10,307 bases of DNA from Xanthoparmelia taractica (Eukaryota > Ascomycota > Lecanoromycetes > Lecanorales > Parmeliaceae), in NCBI GenBank assembly GCA_033085395.1, contig JANQBS010000640.1:1-10307 (forward strand), written 5' to 3'. The notes beneath the pieces were generated by a model. The model had not been told where the DNA came from. It saw nothing but the letters and a program-made list of their open reading frames with translations, and made no database searches. Position numbers and translations under genes: made by a program. Shown piece by piece: positions 1-8,319 of this stretch. Numbering within the stretch: the stretch's first letter is position 1; each line of letters begins with the position of its first letter.

Positions 1-1170
1 TACGTATTTTTAGAATATAAAAAAATATTACGTAATATATTTATTAAAAACCTAATGGGAGTATGGGATATTTTATACCTTTCGATATAATATTCGAAAA
101 ACTAATTCCATATCATTAAATATATTATATCTTTTCGACTCGTAGATACGTCTCTTCTTAAATACTTTAATTTTTAATTATTAATTTAAATCGAGACTAA
201 TATTTTTTTATTCGATTTAATATATATTTTAACTTATATATAAATAATTAATAATATCTCGTCGCTATTTATTCGAGAAAGATAATCGACGTAGAATATA
301 ACTATAAAATATATAATTAAGAGCTTCTTGCGATTATAGAGACGTTTAAGTATTAACGCTATTATCTAAAGAAAAGTTTCTACTTTATTAAAGTTCTAAC
401 TAATTATAATAATTTAAAATACTTTATAAGATAATTAATATTAAATAGTAGTTAAGCTCGTTAGATAATAAAATTATTTCTCTATAATTTCTTAATTTCG
501 TATAAATCGAGTAAAACGAATCTCCCTAATACGTTATCGAAATAACTCGATTATAAGAGCGGGAAAGATACGATTAATAAACTTCTTTCTACGCTATAGT
601 AGAAGCTAACTAAAGTTAAATATCTTTCGAATCCCGTTTTTACTATTATTAAAATAGTATACGAGAATAGCGTAAACTATACGTATAAGCAATATAATCT
701 TAATTGTAAGTATCTCGTAATATTAAATAATTTAAGTATAAATAAGAGTTTTTTAAATATAAATTCGCGAAAAGAAGCGTCTATAAGAAATATAGCGCTT
801 TAAAAAATTAATAATTATAATAATATAAGAAATTTTTTTAAACGTAATATATTCTTTAAGGCTTAAAGAATCTTAATCTTAAATTAAAGGGAGTTTAAGC
901 GAGATACTTATTTAATATAATCGTAACGAAGTTAATAAGCGACTTAACTCTATTATTAAAATTACTAATTATAAATAACTCGTTTTAGACTTAATTATCG
1001 AGATATTAATAATTAATAAAATAATATATAATATAAGTAATAAATCTATTTATAAATTTATGAATAAACTTTAATAAGAGAACACTCTTATTAAATAATA
1101 TAAAGCTAGTAAAGCGTAGAGTGAGCGAACGCGAAGCGTCGAAGTTTAAACTTAAGATAGTTAGAGATTA
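1..1170. repeat. RIP-mutated AT-rich repeat DNA, family unknown
   Basis: This block is strongly AT-rich. It contains only a handful of CpA or TpG dinucleotides (for example near 105-113, 690, 1082 and 1121), whereas TpA and CpG are common. That is the signature of repeat-induced point mutation, which in ascomycetes converts C to T mainly at CpA in duplicated DNA. No open frame of useful length survives. Between about 520 and 1000 two + strand frames read as plausible charged protein if stops are treated as former Gln, Arg or Trp codons, but I do not recognise a family. It is probably an old transposon or other duplicated sequence. Confidence 0.6.
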
Positions 1171-1178
1171 TTAAGATA

Positions 1179-1412
1179 TAATTACGAGCTAAAAAGATCT
1201 GGTATATTTGATGGGATATTTCATGTTATATTATATTATATTATATTATGAAAGGGTATTATAAGAGAGTTATATTAGATTACTTATAAAGATATAAAAT
1301 AGAAAATTACTAATATTATGAAATAATCTGGGAAATTTCTAATATATGTAGGGGTATTTTATAATATAGATTATTTCTTATATTAGGTGGCGAATAAGAT
1401 AAGAAATTCTTC
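1179..1412 (+). repeat. Terminal inverted repeat, copy A
   Basis: The copy starts with TAATTACGAGC and continues through a TATTTGATGGGATAT block, a run of five TTATA-type pentamers (about 1225-1249), ATTAGATTACTTATAAAGAT and TAATATATGTAG, ending near GCGAATAAGATAAGAAA. The reverse complement of 5624-5849 matches it along its whole length with scattered, mostly transition-type differences. Copy at 2135-2371 shares the inner half more clearly than the outer half. Confidence 0.8.
1225..1249. repeat. TTATA pentamer run inside terminal repeat
   Basis: About five tandem TTATA units sit inside terminal repeat copy A. The equivalent stretch of the 5849 copy (about 5778-5806) holds imperfect ATAAT/ATATGATAC units, and the 2371 copy has a near-palindrome there (2296-2322). 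Replication slippage in this stretch probably explains the length differences between copies. Confidence 0.6.
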
Positions 1413-1730
1413 TTACGCTAACTACTAGCATTAATATAGATTCTCGTCTTACGAATCTATATATATTAGATATTAGTAATAACTAGAATAATAACTAGAA
1501 TTTATATATCTTAGTTAAAGTTATTAATAGATCTTTTTCTTATCTTTGAATAGCGTTCTATTTCTTTAAAATATATTAGTTTTTTTAAAAGTTCTCGTTA
1601 ATTAAGTTAACGCGAATCTTACTAAGAAGCTCTTATAAGAATAGTTGAATAATATACGCTATATAGAGAATATATTTAAGATCTTTCGTATTCTACTCTT
1701 TAAGATTAAGTAAATTATTAAATCTTTATA
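1400..1730 (-). pseudogene. hAT transposase fragment, inverted copy of 3705-4035
   Basis: Read on the minus strand from 1730 to 1400, this segment matches + strand 3705-4035 closely from end to end. It includes the stretch encoding NNLLNLKE in both copies, the CTATATAGAGAATATATTT-like stretch and the hairpin-like CTATATATATTAGATATTAG part. It therefore derives from the segment of the transposase just after the second catalytic-Asp region. It lacks both the upstream catalytic part and the downstream dimerisation domain, so it could never have encoded an active enzyme. Like the larger copy it is RIP-mutated. In places this copy keeps a C or G where the other has T or A. Confidence 0.65.
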
Positions 1731-1999
1731 TTATTTATGCGAAGCGTGTAACTTTAATAATTAAGAATATATAATTATGAAGAATAATTATAAATTCTTT
1801 TTATAATGCGAAGGGAGAAAAGAGAAATTTGCTATCGTAGAATAGATAGTAGATTACTATTATAGTTAGCGTGCTAGTAATTCTTCTAATAATTAAATAA
1901 ATTAAATATACTAATAATAATAGAAATAACTCGCCAAGTCTTAGATAATTACGAAGATCTTTCGCAATACGATATTAAATACGATAGCGAGCTTAGCTT

Positions 2000-2130
2000 A
2001 ATAACGTGATGATAAAGTAAAGTAATAGTAATAACGATGATAAGGTAAAGTGATGACTAGCATAATGGCTAGAATATTTAATAACGTAATAATGAAGTGA
2101 AGTAATAGCTAGAATAATAATTAGAATATA
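2000..2130. repeat. Degenerate tandem repeat, three units
   Basis: Three successive units each begin AATAACGT or AATAACGA at 2000, 2030 and 2080 and continue with a purine-rich GATGATAAAGTAAAGTAATAG-type core. Units two and three carry an added AGC...GCTAGAATAT tail, so the unit length is 30 to 50 bp. The stretch keeps many TpG dinucleotides, unlike the DNA on either side, so it escaped heavy RIP or arose after it. Confidence 0.6.
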
Positions 2131-2134
2131 TTCG

Positions 2135-2371
2135 CATAATTCTCCATAGAGTAACTTCTTTTATATATAATATATTTCTTATATTCCTGCATATAAGATA
2201 AGATACCCCTATATATATTAGAAATTTTCTAGATTATTTTATAATATTAGCACGTCTTTTAGATTATCCCATAAAAATCAAATAATATAATCTCAATACC
2301 ATATCATATCATGGTATGGTATCGACACTTCATATCCCAGACTATCCCAGACCTTTTCGACCCGTATACTA
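2135..2371 (-). repeat. Terminal inverted repeat, copy B
   Basis: Read on the minus strand from about 2371, this copy opens with ATACGGGTCGAAAAGGTCTG, then a 10-bp tandem duplication (TATCCCAGAC on the + strand at 2333-2342 and 2343-2352), a near-palindrome of ATACCAT/ATGGTAT (2296-2322), and then the shared blocks AGATTATATTA, CTAATATTATAAAATAATCT, AATTTCTAATATAT and AGGGGTAT. It has the same orientation as the copy at 5624-5849 and is inverted relative to copy A. Its outer 80 bp differ clearly from the other two copies, which may mean it is the opposite end of the element family. Confidence 0.7.
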
Positions 2372-3370
2372 ACTTCTACTTCTTTTATTAACATTTATTA
2401 ACATTTAATTAATACGCTATAGCGAAGAGATATTTATCTTGTATATTAGTTTATATATTATATAGTCTTCGTATTAATTATTAATTTTAAGTAGTTAAAG
2501 CTAGATTTAAAGCTAAATATTACTAGAAGACACGTTTCTTATAATATTCTATATTTTTTATAAATATTTTTTATCTTTATTTAAGCTATTATATTTTCTC
2601 TTAAATTCTAAATTTTACTATACTATTCGATATCGTAGTTAATGCTATATCGTTCGATATCGTAGATAGTATTATAGCTATCGATTATTATTCTTTCGAT
2701 GAGAATTAAGATACTCTTATTACTATTTTAGAGAAATTAGAGTCTAAAGATAAAAAACCCTACTTTATTTATAACGAAGTTAAGTATAATATATAAATAA
2801 ATTAATAATTAAAGATAAATTAAGTAATTAAAAATTAGGTAAAGAATCTTAATCGTCGATAGAGAGTGAATTAAAACTTTATAATTCGAAAGACTACGAA
2901 ATAAAAATATTTTTAAGATTACGTTCTTCGATCTATTAAAGAGTTATATATTATATATTATTATTACGATAATATTCTTATTTTTTTATTAATAGACTTT
3001 AATTTTACGAGAATAAATTTATATCTTAAATTGAAACTATACGTATAAAAGTCTAGTCTTAATATATTTTAATAGAGGATAATTATTAAAAATTATTAAT
3101 AATAGATATAATATCTATTTAATTTATTTAATATTTAATAATTAAAATAATAAATAAAATAAATATCTTATACTTTAAAGATAATTAAAGAAAGATATTA
3201 AGATAAAGCTAGATAATAGATATCTTACTCACGCGAATTTTCCCGAGTAATTTCGTCGTTAAATTATAGCTATAGATATCTTATTTATTATTATCGATAA
3301 TATAGAGATATTACGAATCTTTCGCTAGCTTAATTCTTTCGTAAATATAGATTCTATATCTATAATTAAA

Positions 3371-5085
3371 AATCGATTATTTTATAAAGTTAATGAGATT
3401 AAATTAGATCTATATATAAGTCTATTAAATAATAATATTAAGATATCTTTAATCTTAAATAGCTAATTAACTAATAATTATTAATCGTATTTTATACTTT
3501 TTCATTTTTTTATTAATTATAATTAAAGGTATTATAAGAAGCTTTTAAGATTTAAGTATATCGAGAATAAATATATTAATACGAAGTTTATATGTCTTAT
3601 ATAATCGATTTTTAAAAAGTATATATTTAGGGCGCGAATTATAATTTTAATAATTAATAATATAATTAATAATAATATACTCTTTCGTAATTTAATTAAG
3701 ACTCTTTTATAAAATAAGTTTAATAATTTACTTAATCTTAAAGAGTAGAATATAGAAAATCTTAAATATATTCTCTATATAACGTATATTATTTAATTAT
3801 TTTTATAAGAACTTCTTAATAAAATTCGCGTTAATCTAATTAATAAAAACTTTTAAAAAAACTAATATAATTTAAAGAAATAAGACGCTATTTAAAGATA
3901 AGGAAAAGATTTATTAATAACTTTAGCTAAGATATATAAATTCTAGTTATTATTCTAGTTATTACTAATATCTAATATATATAGATTCGCAAGACGAAGA
4001 TCTATATTAATGTTAGTAGTTAACGTAAGAAATATTTCTTTAAGCTTTAATTTATACCACTTAATAATATTTATAGCTTAATTAATTAATATTATTCATT
4101 TATTAATAAGAAGCTATATTAATAAAAACGCGTATTTAAATTATTTTAGAATATTAAAGTTCGTTGAGACTCAATCTATTATATATTAATACGATCTAAT
4201 CTACTTCGTAACGATATTAATTACTTTTTTAAGAAGAAATTAAACGACTTTCTTAAACTTAGCTCGAATAAATAGTGGTAAGTTAAATAATTAATTAAAT
4301 TAATTAAATTCTTTTATACTTTTATAAAACTAATAAATAAGAGTAAGAAGCTAATAATTTATTATATATTTAATATCTATAATAGATTATTTAATTATAT
4401 TAAAAGGAAGATTTAAAAGCTAAGACGTAAGCGAATTTCGTAAAAAATTAAACTTCGCGAGACTTTAAAGATGACTCGTAAGAAGTTAATTATCTATTAT
4501 AGCGAGATTTAATCGAGTATAAAATATCTCTATAAATAAATAATACTTTTACGTTTAAATTACGAGAATATTACACTAAAAGAATCGAATTAAGAAGTTA
4601 AGTATAGTTAAATATTCTAGATAGAGATATATTAAAATACGCTCGTATAAACGTATTGAAATTATTAATATCTTGATATTAATAATTAGATACAGAGGGC
4701 TAAACGAGAAAAAAGACGCGTAAAGTCGCTTAATAATATTATTAATAAGATCGAGAAGACGATAGAAGTATTAAATAATAATTAATTTTAGTAATATAAA
4801 AGAGAAGATTAATATTCTATTTATTATTCTAGCTATAACTTAAATTTCTAATCTTAATTAAGTATCTTTTATTTATTTTAAGAGTCTATTAATTCTTAAT
4901 TAGAGAAAAAGCTTAGAGTCTTAAATCTTAATAATAATACGTGTGACTAGAGATATCTTAGTTATATCTAGTGAAGCTATAGCTTGTAAGCGATATTTCT
5001 TATGAACTAAGCGACTATATAATAATCAAAAAAGCTATTCGCCTTTAATCTTTCGAGCTTTAATAATGATTTCTTATATAGAAAA
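3371..5085 (+). pseudogene. hAT-family transposase, RIP-destroyed
   Basis: Treating TAA/TAG/TGA as RIP-altered Gln, Arg or Trp codons gives a recognisable hAT transposase. In the frame with codons at 3443 and 3527, ISLILNS (3443-3463) is the eroded I-S-L-T-L-D-x-W region, with Asp now AAT at 3458. Next come LLRFKYIE; then INNIINNN, the eroded T-D-N-A-T-N-N block with Asp now AAT at 3656; then YITYIIQLFLQELL, the eroded C-x-A-H-x-x-x-L-x-x-x-x-L block. In a second frame (codons at 4162) come KVR-stop-DSIYYML, the R-W-D-S-T-Y-Y-M-L block with Trp now TGA at 4165, and KKLIIYYSE. The C-terminal dimerisation domain is at 4940-5080 in the first frame: RDILVISSEAIACKRYF, where KRYFL (4988-5002) replaces the usual E-R-x-F-S. 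A hAT enzyme cuts and pastes its own element, leaving 8-bp target duplications. This copy cannot be functional. Confidence 0.85.
3941..4080. other. Frame-change region with hairpin in the transposase relic
   Basis: The transposase reading moves from the frame seen at 3527-3940 to another frame by about 4090. The stretch between does not read as expected hAT protein in either. It begins with a repeated TTCTAGTTATTA motif (3941-3965) and contains a hairpin with arms ATATAGAT and ATCTATAT around 3979-4008. It could be a decayed intron, a small insertion, or the site of an indel. The copy at 1400-1490 carries the same sequence, so whatever it is predates the split between the two copies. Confidence 0.4.
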
Positions 5086-5623
5086 TTAATAGAATAGCTA
5101 TAAATAAGATATACTAAACTTAGAGAGAGATCTTAATATATCACTTAAAGCTAGATAGACTAATTAAAAAATTTGAAATTACTAGATAAGGGAGATTTCT
5201 AATGTTAATTATATTAGTAATAATAATAAAATATTCTCTAGATTAATTTAAGTAAAAAATTAATTGTTTTTTATTAAAATTCTATTTATTAATTATTCTT
5301 TAATTAAGAGAAGAGAAGCGAACGTAAAGTAATAGAAAATTAATCTCTATAAATTAAAGATCTGCGAAAAGAATAAAAGAGATAACTTAAAATCGTTTTA
5401 TAAATAATTAGAGAAGAGATCGACTTAACGATCTTACGCAGATTGCAATTTAAGAAAATAATATATTATAGTTATTATTCTAGTTATTACTTATTAGAAT
5501 AACTATATTTACTTAGCGAGATTAAATTAAAAGGGAGTTTATCTTAATATCACTTATTAAATATCGAAGTTTAATAATTGCTTAAGCTAATTTCGCCCTA
5601 ACTTATATATTAATCTAGAATTT

Positions 5624-5849
5624 TCTTATCTTATTCGTCAACTAATATAGGAAATAATCTACATTATAAGATATTTCTACATATATTAGACATTTCTTAG
5701 ATCATTTTATAATACTAGTAATTTCTTATTTCATATCTTTATAAGTGATCTAATATAATCCCCCCATGATACCCTCTTATAATATAATATGATACGATAT
5801 AATATGGAATATCCCATCAAATATATCAGACCTTTCCGGCTCGTAATTA
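5624..5849 (-). repeat. Terminal inverted repeat, copy C
   Basis: Read on the minus strand from 5849 this begins TAATTACGAGCCGGAAAGG and continues TCTGATATATTTGATGGGAT, a degenerate pentamer stretch, ATTATATTAGATCACTTATAA and CTAATATATGTAG, ending near GACGAATAAGATAAGAAA. It is the inverted partner of 1179-1412 and marks the right end of the large element. Confidence 0.8.
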
Positions 5850-6360
5850 TAAAAATATATTTATTAAGTAAATTAGAAATTAAGTAAGATAAGTACTTAG
5901 CTATTTAATTAATTTAACTAGATTTTTAAACTTAGAATAATTTAAGAATTATATACCTAACTAAATAATTCTATTACTATTATATACTTATATAAGTCGA
6001 TCTCGATATATATATATATATATACTAGACTATAATAAAATAGGTTTAATACTAAAAAATTATTAATAGATAGTCTTTAAATAATATATCGTATTACTAT
6101 AGTCGAATCTAATTATAGCGAACGTAAAAAATTATCATTACTATTTCGTTAAAAATAGGTATTCGTAGTAGCAAGAGTATGCTAAGAGCTTACTAAACCT
6201 AATATAGTATTAGTTTTAATAGAAACCTTAAATTTATCGAGTAAAAGTGGGAAATTTAATAATTTAGAGATAATATTTTATCTTTCTATTACGAAATACA
6301 TCAAAAATCTTCTAAAAAATTAACGGAATTCGTAATAACCAGAGATTTCGTTATTTATAT
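5850..6360. other. AT-rich intergenic DNA between transposon and gene island
   Basis: No gene is visible. The stretch is AT-rich and mostly depleted in CpA/TpG up to about 6120. CpA and TpG then become more frequent (AGCAAGAGTATGC near 6171, TACATCAAAAATC near 6297), so mutation fades before the GC-normal island begins near 6360. A TA dinucleotide run lies at 6006-6024. Confidence 0.5.
6006..6024. repeat. TA microsatellite
   Basis: About nine to ten uninterrupted AT units lie between TCTCG and CTAGAC. This is a simple repeat with no evident function. Confidence 0.8.
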
Positions 6361-6440
6361 GTAATTTTGGTTAAATCCAGGAAAAATTTCAACTATAGCC
6401 AGGTTTCCGTTATCGGGCACTCCGCTATAACCAGGTTCGA
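6333..6440 (+). repeat. Short spaced direct repeats with a CCAGG/CCAGA core
   Basis: Three related words occur: TAATAACCAGAGATTTCGTTAT at 6333, CTATAGCCAGGTTTCCGTTAT at 6393 and CTATAACCAGGTTCGA at 6425, with a weaker AAATCCAGGAAAAAT near 6374. They straddle the change from AT-rich to GC-normal DNA, downstream of the glycine-cleavage gene. Their role is unknown. They may be remnants of a tandem repeat. Confidence 0.4.
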
Positions 6441-6502
6441 CTGTACCGTGAAAAGCTTTCATAGCCTTCCGCTAAGGTTACTCACACCCAGCCATGTCAG
6501 TA

Positions 6503-6622
6503 CTAGAACGGGCATAGCTTCCCCAGGTCCTCTCCTAGCTGAGGTAGGCGCCTGTTGAAGGCTTCCGCAAGAGCCATGATCTTAAACACTAATATTAGAA
6601 TTCTTGACAAACGTATACTCAT
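6503..6622 (-). other. Small open frame, 39 codons, hypothetical
   Basis: An ATG at 6622 overlaps the stop of the frame at 6622-6783 (TGATG) and opens a 39-residue frame ending with TAG at 6503. The product starts MSIRLSRILILVFKI and ends with a charged segment, ALAEAFNRRLPQLGEDLG. The sequence has ordinary composition and no RIP signature. I recognise no family. It could be the end of a decayed gene, an unannotated exon or chance. Confidence 0.15.
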
Positions 6623-6783
6623 CACCAATACCACAGATCTAGATTGGCCGACATTAGGGGTGGGACTTCACCACCGATACTGGGCAATTCTGGCCCGTGC
6701 AAGTGGATATCTCCAGGGACTCCAGGATCTTTCTCGAACTCAGGCTGGAAGTAGCCTCCCGTGGCTTCCTCGACCACTCGCAT
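6622..6783 (-). other. Open frame of 53 codons downstream of GCV1, hypothetical
   Basis: From an ATG at 6783 this frame runs 53 residues to TGA at 6622, nine bases past the aminomethyltransferase stop and in a different frame. The frame is also open upstream into the tail of that gene. The product reads like real protein: RVVEEATGGYFQPEFEKD, then a Pro/Gly-rich HLHGPELPSIGGEVPP segment, ending NLDLWYW. I recognise no family. A decayed neighbouring gene, an exon of a longer gene, or 3' UTR of the aminomethyltransferase are all possible. Tandem coding in one eukaryotic transcript would be unusual. Confidence 0.2.
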
Positions 6784-6791
6784 CGAAAGAC

Positions 6792-8319
6792 TCAACCTGG
6801 TGATGTGCCTGCGGCCTGCTTCCAGTAATTGCTCCTCACAAAGGGCATCTTCACGACTTCGGCCTTTCTCCGCTTTCCCCTAACCAAGACTTCGATTGGG
6901 GTGCCCGCCTTATGAAGTGGAGGTCTGACGTATCCCATAGCAATATTTTTTCCGAGGGTTGGACTAGGGCACCCACTAGTTACCCTACCGACCACCTCGG
7001 CATCCGGACTTGCAGGATCTATGATTACTGCCCCCTCCCTTGCTGGTGCTCCCTCAACAATCAATCCTATACGCCTGTGCTTGGGCGCTAAGCCTCCCTC
7101 CTTGACAGGTCGTAGTTGCCTCAGTATCGTCAAATCCCCATGGAAGCCTCCACTGTCCCGTCGGTCTTTGTGCACAATCCAGCCCAAGCCGGCTTCCACG
7201 GGAGTAATCGTGTCGTCCAAATCGTGCCCATAGAGACACATACCTGCTTCTAGTCTGAGGCTGTCCCTAGCTCCAAGCCCTGCTAGCCGTAATCGCTCGC
7301 GTCCACCAACGTCCAAGAGGTGGGTTGCAAATACGACGGTGAGCGCGGGCGGTATCGAAATCTCGAACCCATCTTCGCCTGTGTAGCCACCTCTAGAAAT
7401 TAAGATGGGCGTAGCTGGATCCAAGGAGGATTGCTTGAGGGGAAGCTTGAGAGTGACATGTTTGCATTGTCCGAAGTATAAAGTTTTGAGGTCCACGTTT
7501 TCTACTCCAGCCGTCACAAGCGCTCGCTGCAAGATATCTGCGCTTAGCGGACCCTGTAGAGCTACGAGACCCCAGTGACTGAGGACCTCCCAATCCAGAG
7601 TACCATGGCTTGTATCACGGGATCCAATTTGTCCTTCGAGGTATGCAATATCTTTTGCTTTGCAAGCGGCATTAGTGACGAGATAGAAGAGTTCAGGACC
7701 AAGGCGTGTTATGACGGTATCATCGACTATACCTCCAGTAGCTGGGTGCAAGAGGCAGGAAAGGGTCGAATTGCCAGTCTGGAGGGAGGCTGTGGATGAG
7801 GGAGTGATCTTTTCGATTAAGTGTGCAGCGCCTGGGCCGGATAGACGGTGTTGCACCCTAGATCATGACATGTTAATGTAGGATTAAGGGTTGAGTAGTA
7901 TGAGATAGGAAAGTAGCCTACATATGGCCCACGTCAAAGAGGCTGGCTTTTTCCCTTGTCCATTTATGGCTTTCTCCCACGCCGAGGTCGGAGTACTGTA
8001 CTGGCATTGCATAGCCTCCAAATGGAACCATTTTACCACCTTCCCTCACGTGAAGCTCGTGAAGAGCTGTTCGATTGAGACATCCATGACTGTTGAAGGC
8101 ACTGCTGGAGGCCTGTCTGCACTGCGGAAGAAGACTCGCTGACTTCAATTGGAAGACTGGTTCATGGCGATAAGAGCGTAAGGCAAGCCCTGCTTTTGTA
8201 TTAGGAACAGAAGCATCTAATGTAGGTTTCAAGCGCAAGGTAGGGGCAAAAGATAAAGTGTACGCCGCGGGCTTTAACGTTGCACTGGCCGCTCTACCAG
8301 GCTTAGAGCATTTGATCAT
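6792..8319 (-). CDS. GCV1: Glycine cleavage system T-protein (aminomethyltransferase), mitochondrial
   Basis: The product transfers the methylene carbon from the aminomethyl-lipoyl arm of H-protein to tetrahydrofolate and releases ammonia, in mitochondrial glycine breakdown. The CDS joins 8319-7922 to 7857-6792, giving 487 residues and a TGA stop. The start is ATG at 8319, with A at -3 and an in-frame TGA four codons upstream (8331-8329). Residues 1 to about 80 are basic and Ser/Ala-rich with few acidic residues (RQASSSAF near 68-75), fitting a presequence. The core then runs ALHELHV, KMVPFGGYAMP and FDVGHM (128-133). Later marks are GGIVDDTVI (174-182, folate-site Asp), GGYTGEDGFEI (289-299), GARDSLRLEAGMCLYG (328-343), TPVEAGLGW (351-359), the C-terminal barrel GRVTSGCPSPTLGKNIAMGY (423-442) and KMPFV (469-473). 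All family motifs I know are intact. The long leader and the NYWKQAAG-type tail, where NYY is usual, are slightly divergent. It stands alone among transposons; no P or H protein gene is near. Confidence 0.95.
7858..7921 (-). other. GCV1: Spliceosomal intron of GCV1 (64 nt)
   Basis: On the minus strand the intron begins GTAGGC at 7921 and ends CTAG at 7858, with a branch-like TTAAC about 17-20 nt before the acceptor. It splits the Met133 codon after two bases (AT|G). Splicing restores GHM-V-QHRLSGPGA, which continues the conserved family sequence across the junction. Without splicing, translation stops at the TAG at 7920-7918. The length is typical of filamentous ascomycetes. Confidence 0.9.

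Larger units (their letters stand above)
1179..2371. mobile_element. Probable non-autonomous hAT derivative (1.2 kb)
   Basis: The two ends are inverted copies of the same terminal repeat (1179-1412 and 2135-2371). Directly inside the first end, 1400-1730 is an inverted copy of 3705-4035, part of the hAT transposase relic. In the longer copy about 1.6 kb (4035 to about 5620) separates these two parts, so this element looks like an internal deletion product. The junction falls at a shared short AAGAAA/TTTCTT-like sequence around 1405-1412. The middle (about 1735-2130) does not match the longer copy in any obvious way and keeps more TpG. I could not find an 8-bp target duplication flanking 1179 and 2371, so pairing these two ends as one insertion is an inference. 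Confidence 0.5.
2372..5849 (+). mobile_element. RIP-inactivated hAT-family DNA transposon
   Basis: The element body contains a dead hAT transposase read left to right, and it ends on the right in the terminal repeat at 5624-5849. I could not fix the left boundary: no terminal repeat in the expected orientation lies just after 2372. The other reading is one outer element running 1179-5849 with the smaller derivative nested in its left end. In that case the flanks TTAAGATA (1171-1178) and TAAAAATA (5850-5857) agree at 6 of 8 positions, as a decayed 8-bp hAT target duplication might, but this is weak. About 2400-3370 probably holds the N-terminal coding part and 5' leader, unrecognisable to me. 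Confidence 0.6.

Noticed and set aside
57..105. Possible eroded terminal repeat at the left window edge (ATACCTTTCGATATA)
   Set aside because: It resembles the ACCTTTTCGACCCGTATA end at 2371 only loosely, and the neighbouring sequence does not align with the terminal repeat interior.
1171..2379. 8-bp target duplication flanking 1179-2371
   Set aside because: TTAAGATA on the left does not match any of the nearby right-flank octamers, even allowing for C/T and G/A changes.
6367..6803. Two + strand open frames (6367-6558 and 6555-6803)
   Set aside because: They have no recognisable domain, the second overlaps the GCV1 3' end on the opposite strand, and the minus-strand reading of the same DNA looks more protein-like.
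7854..7856. Separate gene starting at GTG 7856 downstream of a short gene ending at 7918
   Set aside because: The two parts are one aminomethyltransferase interrupted by a 64-nt GT...AG intron; splicing restores GHMVQHRLSGPGA without a gap.
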